The notes under the pieces were generated by a model, which was not told where the DNA came from, made no database searches, and saw only the letters and a list, made by a program, of their open reading frames with translations. Positions 1 through 5,521 of a DNA stretch of 5,711 bases are shown piece after piece. This stretch comes from Acidobacteriaceae bacterium (GTDB lineage: Bacteria; Acidobacteriota; Terriglobia; Terriglobales; Acidobacteriaceae). Numbering within the stretch: position 1 is the stretch's first letter; every line of letters begins with the position of its first letter. The translations under genes and the position numbers were made by a program. The stretch covers positions 974 through 6,684 of the forward strand of contig PLST01000322.1 in the NCBI GenBank assembly GCA_003164255.1, given 5' to 3'.

Positions 1-357
1 CGCATGACGTGGCTGGCGACCATCGCCTCCACCAGCCCCTTTGTCGGCCTCTTCGGAACCGTCATGGGCGTTGTCGATGCGTTTCACGGATTGGGTACAG
101 CAGGTTCTGGAACGCTCCGTGCCGTGGCCCCGGGCATTGCCGAGGCGCTAATCACCACCGCGGCCGGGCTTTTTGTCGCCGTTCCGGCGGTGGTTGCCTA
201 CAACCAGCTCACAGCCCGCGTCCGCATGTTCGCTTCGGCCATTGACGACTTTTCGCGCGAACTGCTCAATTCGCTTGAAGAAATTCCGGTGAGAAGCGTC
301 CAGGCGCCAGTTCAATCGACGCGTGCTATGGGATCAGATCTTCCCAGGGGAGGCTGA
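1..357 (+). CDS. tolQ: TolQ, proton-channel subunit of the Tol-Pal system (5' end missing)
   Basis: TolQ/ExbB-family inner-membrane protein that forms, with TolR, the proton-motive-force motor energising the Tol-Pal complex. The gene enters the window already open (codon 1 is CGC), so only the last 118 codons are seen. The first in-frame ATG at 4 is an internal Met, not the start. Visible are the family's second and third membrane segments: SPFVGLFGTVMGVVDAF, then VAPGIAEALITTAAGLFVAV. The Thr of FGTV and the second Thr of LITTAAGL align with the channel threonines described in E. coli TolQ (T145 and T178). A short cytoplasmic tail follows and ends at TGA 355-357. Only 2 nt separate it from tolR, so the two are surely co-transcribed and probably translationally coupled. 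ExbB is the alternative name for the family; the tolB-pal context favours TolQ. Confidence 0.95.
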   Translation, partial: RMTWLATIASTSPFVGLFGTVMGVVDAFHGLGTAGSGTLRAVAPGIAEALITTAAGLFVAVPAVVAYNQLTARVRMFASAIDDFSRELLNSLEEIPVRSVQAPVQSTRAMGSDLPRGG

Positions 358-359
358 CA

Positions 360-794
360 GTGGCGTTTACCAGCAGCAACGGCCAGACACGCTCCTCGCT
401 CGCTGACATTAACATCACGCCCCTGGTTGACGTGGTGCTGGTGCTGCTCGTCATCTTCATGATCACGGCGCCGGTGCTGCAGTCGGGTATTGAAGTCAAC
501 GTCCCCAAAACCCGCACCGTGAAACAGATCACCGAGCAGCGCATGGTCGTCACCATCGATCACGAGCAGCAGATCTTTCTCGGCGATCAGCCCATCAACA
601 TTCATGACCTGCCGCTCAAGCTTCAGCAGGCGGGCACCGATCCTGAGCATCAGGTCATCTATCTGCGCTCCGATCAGGCCGTGCCCTTCGGCGTTTTTGC
701 CACCGTGATGGACGCGGTCAAGCAGGCAGGCATCACCAACGTGTCGATCGTCACGCAGCCGCTGGACGCAAAAGCCGCGGCTGGCGGAAACTAG
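360..794 (+). CDS. tolR: TolR, motor subunit of the Tol-Pal system (ExbD/TolR family)
   Basis: Inner-membrane partner of TolQ, 144 aa, close to the usual ExbD/TolR length. It has a short cytoplasmic N-terminus (1-20), one transmembrane helix (about 21-40, PLVDVVLVLLVIFM) and a periplasmic domain (about 41-135) ending in the conserved VPFGVFATVMDAVKQAG...VSIVTQP region. Asp24 in the helix aligns with the essential proton-carrying Asp23 of E. coli TolR, so the motor should be functional. The start is GTG at 360, supported by GGGGAGG at 347-353 with a 6-nt spacer; the Shine-Dalgarno lies inside the end of tolQ. The tail is Ala/Gly-rich and ends at TAG 792-794. ExbD is the alternative label, but the operon context makes TolR the better name. 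Confidence 0.95.
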   Translation: MAFTSSNGQTRSSLADINITPLVDVVLVLLVIFMITAPVLQSGIEVNVPKTRTVKQITEQRMVVTIDHEQQIFLGDQPINIHDLPLKLQQAGTDPEHQVIYLRSDQAVPFGVFATVMDAVKQAGITNVSIVTQPLDAKAAAGGN

Positions 795-814
795 CTTTTT
801 AAGCGGGCAAACGC

Positions 815-1609
815 GTGGACACAGTCATCGAAGGCGGCGCTATTGTTGAACGCGATTTGATGCCGGAGCCCTTGGCGGCGCCGGTAGCCGGCTCCGTCGC
901 GCTCCACGGCGTATTGTTTGCCGCTCTCATCTTCTGGGGCGTGCTCGGCGGGCTCTTCCATCACAATCTGTGGGGAAACAAGGGCCTCGGCGGCGCGATG
1001 CAAGTCAGCCTGGTTAGCGATGCGCTACCCCTGCCCAACAATCAGCCGTTCAACCAGAATGTGCTCACCACGGAAAAACCCAGCGTGGCCCCCGCGCCGC
1101 CCAGCCCCAAAGAAACGCAAAAGATCGACGAAAAGGCGATTCCGATTCCAGGCAAGCAGTCCAAGCCCCAGGACAAGACCACCCTCAAGACCCAGATGCA
1201 CATCCCTCCGCCCAAGCCGGACAATCTGGCCCATTACGGTGAGCAGACGGGAACCTCAATTCAGCGGGCCACCCAGCCGCAGATCAGCTCCAATGGCCCC
1301 ACCGCCGTAGGCGACAGCGATTTCGCCAGCATGTTCGGCTGGTACGTCTCGCAGATCAACAGCAAAATGGCGCAGAGCTGGTACAAGCAGGAAGTTGATC
1401 CGCGCACGCCCAGGGGTGCCCGCGTCTACCTCGTCTTTACTATCCACCGCGACGGCAGCACCAGCAACCTCCAGTTAGACCGCTCCAGCGGAAGCCCCAC
1501 GCTCGATCTCTCCTGCGAGCGCGGCGTGCAGCGCGCTGAGACCTTTGGCGCCCTGCCCTCGGCTTATAATCAGAGCACGCTCAAGGTTTCATACTACTGT
1601 GAGTACTAA
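815..1609 (+). CDS. tolA: TolA-like energy transducer with TonB-type C-terminal domain
   Basis: Likely periplasm-spanning arm of the Tol motor, 264 aa. Residues 1-22 are cytoplasmic and a membrane helix spans about 23-48. The helix carries Ser27-x3-His31, the motif by which TonB and TolA engage the ExbB-ExbD or TolQ-TolR motor. Residues 50-165 are a Pro/Lys/Gln-rich linker (PAPPSPKE, PPPKP). Residues about 170-264 match the TonB/TolA C-terminal fold (GWYVSQINSKMAQSWY, then VFTIHRDGSTSNLQLDRSSG). Cys234 and Cys262 could form a disulfide in the periplasm. E. coli TolA is much longer (about 421 aa) with a long helical domain, so this linker is more TonB-like. The GTG start at 815 lies 20 nt after tolR with only a weak Shine-Dalgarno (AGCGGG); ATG at 860 is an alternative that would trim 15 residues and keep the helix. 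It may be annotated elsewhere simply as TonB; its role as TolA is inferred from position. Confidence 0.85.
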   Translation: MDTVIEGGAIVERDLMPEPLAAPVAGSVALHGVLFAALIFWGVLGGLFHHNLWGNKGLGGAMQVSLVSDALPLPNNQPFNQNVLTTEKPSVAPAPPSPKETQKIDEKAIPIPGKQSKPQDKTTLKTQMHIPPPKPDNLAHYGEQTGTSIQRATQPQISSNGPTAVGDSDFASMFGWYVSQINSKMAQSWYKQEVDPRTPRGARVYLVFTIHRDGSTSNLQLDRSSGSPTLDLSCERGVQRAETFGALPSAYNQSTLKVSYYCEY

Positions 1610-1642
1610 TGTTGCATCTAACTCCACAAGTAATGATGTTGT

Positions 1643-1668
1643 ATCGAACTCAGCTCCATCGAACTCAG
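1643..1668 (+). repeat. Short direct repeat in the tolA-tolB spacer
   Basis: ATCGAACTCAG occurs at 1643-1653 and again at 1658-1668, a 15-nt period, with a poorer relative (ATCTAACTCCA) at 1616-1626. The spacer 1610-1727 is less GC-rich than the flanking genes. No hairpin or convincing promoter was found in it. The repeat could be chance, a binding site, or slippage. Confidence 0.5.
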
Positions 1669-1707
1669 GCCCTGCGCGGTTGCACGCACAACCCGACCAT
1701 TGCTTTC

Positions 1708-1716
1708 GAGGAAGGA
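1708..1716 (+). promoter_or_regulatory. Ribosome binding site of tolB
   Basis: GAGGAAGGA is a strong Shine-Dalgarno about 11 nt before ATG 1728. It decides the tolB start, because the reading frame is open much further upstream (into the end of the tolA-like gene) and an in-frame GTG exists at 1599 without a comparable site. Confidence 0.75.
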
Positions 1717-1727
1717 TTGTTCATCGC

Positions 1728-3074
1728 ATGAAGGGATTACGACCGCTTCTTCCCCTCCTGGTAGTTTCATTGGCAGGTTTCAGCGCCGGCCCGGTTGTGG
1801 CGCAGGATTGGGTGCACACCGGCACCAACCTGGGCAACCAGACCATCCGCATCGCCGCGGCAGACTTCAAGCCGCTCGGCTACGACGCCCAGACGCCAGC
1901 CCTCAAAGCCGTCTTTGACGCCACCCTCTACAACGATCTCGGCAACGCCGGAATCTTTGACGTCGTCTCCAAGAGCCTGGCTCCGCAGGCCATGCCCGGC
2001 TCGCCTACTGAAATGGTGGCCAGCCAGTGGTCGGCCGCGCCCTCCAGCGCCGCCATGGTGGCCTTTGGCGCATTTGCCGTCAACGGTGGTCGCATTGCGG
2101 TCTCAGGTTGGCTCTTTGATACCAGCAACACTGTCAATCCCCAGGTCCTCGGAAAGCAGTACAACGAGGCTGCCACGGACGACATGGCGCGCACCATAGC
2201 ACACAGATTTGCCGACGAAATCATCTCCCGGCTCGGCGGCGGCGTCAACGGTATCGCCGAAACCAAGATTTACTTCGTCTCCAACCGCACCGGATCAAAA
2301 GAAATCTGGGCCATGGATTACGACGGACAAAATCAGCATCAAATTACCCATCTGGGCAGCATTTCCATTTCGCCCCGCATCTCGCCTGATAGCTCCCGTC
2401 TTGCCTTCTCTACGCTTGGGCACGATGGATGGTCGGTGCGCATGTACTCGCTGGAACTCGGCCGCATGGTCGGTTTTCCGGGCGGCTCGGCAGGCGGCAG
2501 CAACCTCTCTCCCGCATGGTCTTCAGACGGCTCAAAGGTTGCGTTCTCGTCGTCGCGGTCGGGAGATTCGGAGATCTGGGTGGCAGATGCCAATGGAAAC
2601 GGTCCACACCGCGTAACCTCGATCACGGGTCCCAACGTTTCGCCAGTATGGAATCCCCGCACCAACTCGCAACTCGCCTTTGTGAGCGGGCGCACGAGCG
2701 AACCCCAGATTTACACCATGGATCAGGACGGCTCAAACATGCAGCGCATGACTGACAGCGGGTATGCCGTCTCTCCCTCGTGGTCGCCGAGTGGCGCATT
2801 GCTCGCCTTCAGTTGGAACCGCAAATATGGGCCCGGCGATCCCGGCGGGCAAGACATTTATGTCTTCGAGATTGCCAGCATGCACTGGTTGCAGGTAACC
2901 CACGAGTCAGGAAGCAACGACTTTCCGTCCTGGGCGCCGGACACGCGGCACATCGTCTTTCAGCGCAGCATCGGACATCGCACCCAAATCTGGACCATGC
3001 TGGCCGACGGCACGCACCAGAAGCAGTTGACGCAGGCAGGCGACAATTCGATGCCTAACTGGAGTTGGAAGTGA
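1728..3074 (+). CDS. tolB: TolB, periplasmic beta-propeller protein of the Tol-Pal system
   Basis: Periplasmic protein that binds Pal through its propeller and TolA through its N-terminus in the known family; 448 aa against about 430 in E. coli. Residues 1-25 are a Sec signal peptide (MKGLRPLLPLLVVSLAGF core, Val-Val-Ala before a cut at Gln26). Residues about 35-168 are the TolB N-terminal domain (IRIAAADFKPLG, later FADEIISRLGG). From about 178 to the end come six propeller blades with the family signature: IYFVSNRTG...EIWAMDYDG, KVAFSSSRSGDSEIWVADANG, QLAFVSGRTSEPQIYTMDQDG, with SPAWSSDG, SPSWSPSG and FPSWAPD between them, closing with MPNWSWK. The start at ATG 1728 is fixed by the signal peptide and the Shine-Dalgarno at 1708-1716. 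It lies 118 nt after the tolA-like gene, with no terminator seen between them. TGA is at 3072-3074. No truncation or frameshift. Confidence 0.97.
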   Translation: MKGLRPLLPLLVVSLAGFSAGPVVAQDWVHTGTNLGNQTIRIAAADFKPLGYDAQTPALKAVFDATLYNDLGNAGIFDVVSKSLAPQAMPGSPTEMVASQWSAAPSSAAMVAFGAFAVNGGRIAVSGWLFDTSNTVNPQVLGKQYNEAATDDMARTIAHRFADEIISRLGGGVNGIAETKIYFVSNRTGSKEIWAMDYDGQNQHQITHLGSISISPRISPDSSRLAFSTLGHDGWSVRMYSLELGRMVGFPGGSAGGSNLSPAWSSDGSKVAFSSSRSGDSEIWVADANGNGPHRVTSITGPNVSPVWNPRTNSQLAFVSGRTSEPQIYTMDQDGSNMQRMTDSGYAVSPSWSPSGALLAFSWNRKYGPGDPGGQDIYVFEIASMHWLQVTHESGSNDFPSWAPDTRHIVFQRSIGHRTQIWTMLADGTHQKQLTQAGDNSMPNWSWK

Positions 3075-3281
3075 GCAGAAGCCTCACATCGCCAGGCGCA
3101 AAACTCGATCGAGCGAAAACGCTAACGAATGGTCTATTATTTTAAGGTTGCTTGCGGCTCACAACTCCGCAATGTTTAGACCGTGACCATGGGCATCACT
3201 GAATTGGCGACGGCGGCAGCCAAAAACCATACGCCGCAACGTGCCGATAAGACTTTTTGAGTTTTCGGAAGGAGCACTACA
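3075..3281 (+). other. tolB-pal intergenic leader, possible internal promoter
   Basis: This 207-nt stretch has no convincing gene. It holds a perfect 10-nt palindrome CTCGATCGAG (3104-3113), then an AT-rich patch with a -10-like TATTAT at 3135-3140 but no good -35 at the right distance. A 6-bp hairpin follows, TTGCGG (3152-3157) with CCGCAA (3167-3172). A 23-codon ATG frame at 3189-3260 has no Shine-Dalgarno and ends just before the pal ribosome site. The length and the AT-rich patch suggest pal may have its own promoter or a structured leader; nothing here is decisive. Confidence 0.3.
3267..3274 (+). promoter_or_regulatory. Ribosome binding site of pal
   Basis: GGAAGGAG is a near-ideal Shine-Dalgarno placed 7 nt before TTG 3282. 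It is the main reason to accept a TTG start for pal; the signal peptide and lipobox that follow agree. Confidence 0.85.
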
Positions 3282-4022
3282 TTGAACGCACGCAATCGAA
3301 TCCTTGTTCCAGTTGTCCTGCTTTGCGGCCTGATGGCTGTTGCAGGCTGCAAAAAGAAAGAAGCCCCGCTGCCTCCCGCAACGGTGGCTCCGCCAGCAAC
3401 CATTCCAGCGCCCTCCGCGATGTTGAGTGCCACACCCACCGTCATCTCCGCGGGTGACCAGGTGCAGCTCTCCTGGCGCACCACCGACGCAACTTCCGTG
3501 TCGATTGACGGCATTGGCGACGTGCCCACCGTGGGCGTAAAGACGGTCACGCCGACCGTGGCCACCACCTATCACCTTGTGGCCCGCGGAGAAGGCGGCA
3601 CGGCCGAAGCTTCTGCCACGGTTACCGTCAACTCGCCCCCCGCCATCGTGGTGCCGAGCAACACCATGAGCGCCGCTGAGGAATTCAAGGCCAGCGTGCA
3701 TGACATCTTCTTTGATTACGACACCGACGCCATCCGCCCCGATGCCCAAGCCACGCTCTCGGCCAATGCCAGCTACCTGGCCAGCCATCCTGACATCAAG
3801 ATCGTCATCGGCGGCTACTGCGACGAGCGCGGCTCTGACGAGTACAACCTCGCACTCGGCCAGCGGCGCGCAGATGCCACAAAGAACGCCCTGGTCACGG
3901 CAGGCGTGGCGGCTACCCGCGTCCGCGTCATCAGCTACGGCAAGGAAAAGCCCTTCTGCAGCGAATCGAATGAAGCATGCTGGCAGCAGAATCGCCGCGC
4001 AGGCTTCTCAATCGACCAGTAG
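3282..4022 (+). CDS. pal: Pal, peptidoglycan-associated outer-membrane lipoprotein with an Ig-like domain
   Basis: Outer-membrane lipoprotein that binds peptidoglycan and TolB; 246 aa against about 173 in E. coli. The signal peptide (1-22) ends in the lipobox Val-Ala-Gly-Cys23; Lys at +2 instead of Asp fits outer-membrane sorting. A Pro/Ala-rich tether (about 27-46) follows. Residues about 47-117 look like a bacterial Ig-like beta-sandwich (VQLSW, ATTYHLVARGEGG, ASATVTV), which explains the extra length. Residues about 135-245 are the OmpA-like domain: VHDIFFDYDTDAI, GYCDERGSDEYNLALGQRRA, SYGKEKP, NRRAGF. Asp181 and Arg196 align with the OmpA residues that hold diaminopimelate, so peptidoglycan binding should be intact. 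Cys180, Cys226 and Cys233 are in the periplasmic part, and a Cys226-Cys233 disulfide is conceivable. The start is TTG with a strong Shine-Dalgarno. TAG is at 4020-4022. Confidence 0.96.
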   Translation: MNARNRILVPVVLLCGLMAVAGCKKKEAPLPPATVAPPATIPAPSAMLSATPTVISAGDQVQLSWRTTDATSVSIDGIGDVPTVGVKTVTPTVATTYHLVARGEGGTAEASATVTVNSPPAIVVPSNTMSAAEEFKASVHDIFFDYDTDAIRPDAQATLSANASYLASHPDIKIVIGGYCDERGSDEYNLALGQRRADATKNALVTAGVAATRVRVISYGKEKPFCSESNEACWQQNRRAGFSIDQ

Positions 4023-4070
4023 TTGCTGCACGAAAGCATTTTCGCTTTTACTATAAACCGGTCTTGAAGG

Positions 4071-4100
4071 GCACAGCATCCGCCACGGCGGATGCTGTGC
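4071..4100. terminator. Perfect 14-bp hairpin after pal, possible terminator
   Basis: GCACAGCATCCGCC (4071-4084) pairs perfectly with GGCGGATGCTGTGC (4087-4100) around a 2-nt centre, 49 nt after the pal stop. It lacks a T-tract on either strand (AACGCTAAGC follows on +), so it is not a textbook intrinsic terminator. It may end or protect the 3' end of the tol-pal transcript, or be a palindromic repeat. The structure is certain; the function is not. Confidence 0.5.
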
Positions 4101-4135
4101 AACGCTAAGCAAAATCTGTGCGCTTTACAGACCGC

Positions 4136-4258
4136 GGAAAAACTCAGTGGGTTAGGTGGTTTGTATCAGGGCACGAGTTCACTCGTGCCGAAATAGCTGC
4201 AAAATAAGCCTCGGGCTTCAGCCACTGCTAATTTCGCCCACCCACAGATGCCTCTTTC
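4136..4258. repeat. Palindromic intergenic repeat, copy 1 (core 4161-4237)
   Basis: The 77-nt core aligns without gaps to 5374-5450 with 63 identical positions. Weaker gapless similarity extends 25 nt left (15/25) and 21 nt right (14/21). The core holds a perfect 9-bp hairpin, GGCACGAGT (4170-4178) and ACTCGTGCC (4181-4189) with loop TC, a diverged middle, a second small hairpin GGCT-TC-AGCC (4214-4223), and the conserved end CTGCTAATTTCGC (4225-4237). It encodes nothing. It resembles REP/MITE-like dispersed elements, but membership of a named family cannot be shown from two copies. Confidence 0.8.
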
Positions 4259-4269
4259 GGCGCCGTCTT

Positions 4270-4290
4270 CGGCCCCCTTAGGGGAAGCCG
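4270..4290. repeat. GC-rich hairpin downstream of repeat copy 1
   Basis: CGGC-CCCC (4270-4277), loop TTA, GGGG (4281-4284), an AA bulge, then GCCG (4287-4290) give an 8-bp interrupted stem. No T-tract follows. It sits 69 nt before cpoB and would lie in its 5' leader if transcription starts upstream. Function unknown. Confidence 0.35.
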
Positions 4291-4358
4291 GAACACTACC
4301 AACGGCAGTCACGCCTCGGGTCGGGATTGCCGCACGTTTTTGTTAAGATGGGAGAGTT

Positions 4359-5288
4359 ATGAAGATCGCCCACTCAGTTCGCAATCGCTTTCTCGCCGCG
4401 GCGCTATTCGCCGCAGTCCTCGCTACTGCCCCTGTCCGCGCGCATGCCGTGTCAAAGGAAATGATCGAGCTGCAGACGCAGGTTCAGCAGCTGCTTGACA
4501 TGGTGCAGCGCCTGCAGTCAACGTTCGACACGCGCCTCGGCGTTCTGCAGAACCTGGCTCAGCAGACCGCGGACCAGGCCAAGGTGACCAGCGCGGCCGT
4601 GGCTGACCTGCAGCAGAAACTGAATGCGCAGAATGAAGGCGTCGGCGCCAAGGTCGACACCGTCAGCGGCCAGGTGCAGTCGCTCAATGACTCGGTTGAC
4701 GAGTTGAAGTCGCGCGTCGCCAAGCTCAACAAGTCAGTCGAGGATCTGCAGACCCAGTTGCAGAATATTCAGTCTCAGCCCCAGCCGGGCGCGGCGCCGA
4801 ATAATGGCGCAATGCCCAGTGGCCCCGGCGCCCAGCCCTCCGGCCCCGGCGCGGTTGGAACCATTCCCGGACCGCAGGCTCTCACCGCGCAGACGCCTCC
4901 GCTGCAGGATACCTATCAGAGCGGCCTCCGCGACTTTAATGCCGGCAGATACGAGCTGGCCGCGGGCGAGTTCCAGGATGTGCTCCACTACTATCCGCTC
5001 GATGACCTGGCCGGTTCAGCCCAGTTCTACATCGGTGAAATCGATTACCAGCAAAAGAAGTACGACGACGCAATCGGCGCCTACAATGCTGTGCTCGAAG
5101 GCTTCAGCGGCAACCCCAAGGCCCCCGCGGCGCAACTGCACAAGGGCCTTGCCCTGATTGCGGAAAACAAGAAGGACGCAGGCATTCGCGAGCTTCGCCT
5201 GCTCATTCAGCGCCATCCGCGCACGCCTGAAGCCGCCAGCGCGCGCACCAAACTGAACGGCATGGGCGTGCACATCGTCGCCAAGTAA
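4359..5288 (+). CDS. cpoB: CpoB (YbgF), coiled-coil/TPR periplasmic protein of the Tol-Pal system
   Basis: Periplasmic Tol-Pal accessory protein; the E. coli homologue binds TolA and coordinates peptidoglycan synthesis with outer-membrane constriction. 309 aa. Residues 1-30 are a signal peptide (basic start, FLAAALFAAVLATAPV, cleavage after Ala-His-Ala30). Residues about 33-138 are heptad-rich and Gln/Leu/Val-rich, predicting a long coiled coil that should oligomerise; this segment seems longer than in E. coli CpoB. Residues about 140-182 form a Pro/Gly linker with two PSGPGA units (153-158, 160-165). Residues about 184-302 hold three TPR-like repeats in the YbgF pattern: YQSGLRDFNAGRYELAAGEF, AQFYIGEIDYQQKKYDDAIG, HKGLALIAENKKDAGIREL. 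ATG 4359 follows GGGAG (4350-4354) at a short 4-nt spacing. It is cut off from pal by 336 nt and a strong hairpin, so it may be transcribed separately. A strong terminator follows at 5313-5341. Confidence 0.93.
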   Translation: MKIAHSVRNRFLAAALFAAVLATAPVRAHAVSKEMIELQTQVQQLLDMVQRLQSTFDTRLGVLQNLAQQTADQAKVTSAAVADLQQKLNAQNEGVGAKVDTVSGQVQSLNDSVDELKSRVAKLNKSVEDLQTQLQNIQSQPQPGAAPNNGAMPSGPGAQPSGPGAVGTIPGPQALTAQTPPLQDTYQSGLRDFNAGRYELAAGEFQDVLHYYPLDDLAGSAQFYIGEIDYQQKKYDDAIGAYNAVLEGFSGNPKAPAAQLHKGLALIAENKKDAGIRELRLLIQRHPRTPEAASARTKLNGMGVHIVAK

Positions 5289-5312
5289 CAAGATTCTTCC
5301 GCACTCGGAACT

Positions 5313-5341
5313 GAAAAGCCCCGCTTCGCGCGGGGCTTTTC
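5313..5341. terminator. Intrinsic terminator of cpoB, probably bidirectional
   Basis: GAAAAGCCCCGC (5313-5324) pairs over 12 bp with GCGGGGCTTTTC (5330-5341) around the 5-nt loop TTCGC. It lies 24 nt after the cpoB stop and ends in TTTTCC. The AAAA on the left arm gives a matching T-run on the - strand, so it could also stop transcription arriving from phoU. Confidence 0.88.
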
Positions 5342-5348
5342 CATGTGT

Positions 5349-5471
5349 GGAAAGAATCCAATGGCGAGCTGGCTTGTATCAGGGCACGAGTTTACTCGTG
5401 CCGAAAGACTCTCCAAACAAATGCCGGGCTTTAGCCCCTGCTAATTTCGCACAACCAAACTTGCTTTTTTC
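5349..5471. repeat. Palindromic intergenic repeat, copy 2 (core 5374-5450)
   Basis: Same orientation as the copy at 4136-4258. The core contains the identical 9-bp hairpin, GGCACGAGT (5383-5391) and ACTCGTGCC (5394-5402) with loop TT instead of TC, and a second hairpin GGGCT-TT-AGCCC (5426-5437) that is one pair longer than in copy 1. The end CTGCTAATTTCGC (5438-5450) is identical. The middle (5404-5423) is largely diverged. It lies between two near-identical GC hairpins. Confidence 0.8.
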
Positions 5472-5474
5472 ACA

Positions 5475-5493
5475 GCCCCGCATCCCGCGGGGC
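5475..5493 (+). terminator. Second GC hairpin, terminator-like
   Basis: GCCCCGC (5475-5481), loop ATCCC, GCGGGGC (5487-5493), followed by CTTTCT on the + strand. Its stem is identical to the core of the cpoB terminator and its loop has the same length. It has no T-run on the - strand side, so it does not look like a phoU terminator; it may be a weak back-up terminator for + strand transcripts. Confidence 0.5.
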
Positions 5494-5521
5494 CTTTCTA
5501 TCTGCGGGCGATCATCCCGTC

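Larger units (their letters stand above)
4023..4358. other. pal-cpoB intergenic region, no gene seen
   Basis: The 336 nt contain no convincing coding frame. In order they hold a weak hairpin next to a T-rich patch (CGAAA 4031-4035 with TTTCG 4040-4044), a perfect 14-bp hairpin (4071-4100), a small stem TCTGT/ACAGA (4115-4119, 4127-4131), a palindromic repeat also found after cpoB (core 4161-4237), a C4/G4 hairpin (4270-4290) and the cpoB ribosome site GGGAG (4350-4354). I found no well-spaced -35/-10 pair for cpoB. Confidence 0.7.

Noticed and set aside
1545..1727. N-terminal extension of tolB upstream of ATG 1728 (for example from GTG 1599)
   Set aside because: It would place a hydrophilic Ser/Asn-rich stretch before a clear signal peptide, and no Shine-Dalgarno fits the upstream starts as well as GAGGAAGGA fits ATG 1728.
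3189..3260. 23-codon frame (MGITELATAAAKNHTPQRADKTF) before pal as a gene
   Set aside because: No Shine-Dalgarno, no recognisable signal or domain, and a length common by chance; kept only as part of a leader observation.
3075..3281. Riboswitch upstream of pal
   Set aside because: Only one short 6-bp stem is visible and no known aptamer motif is recognised.
3159..3788. 209-codon open frame on the - strand across pal
   Set aside because: It is antisense to a clear Pal coding sequence, is His/Gly/Arg-rich as expected for a GC-rich shadow frame, and matches no family I recognise.
4327..4349. Promoter for cpoB from TTGCCG (4327-4332) and TAAGAT (4344-4349)
   Set aside because: The spacing is only 11 nt and the -10-like box lies directly against the ribosome site, too close for a usual promoter.
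4136..5471. CRISPR array or attachment-site pair
   Set aside because: Only two copies, 1.2 kb apart, with a full cpoB gene between them and no regular spacers; a cpoB-sized mobile unit is unlikely because CpoB is a native Tol-Pal gene with matching composition.
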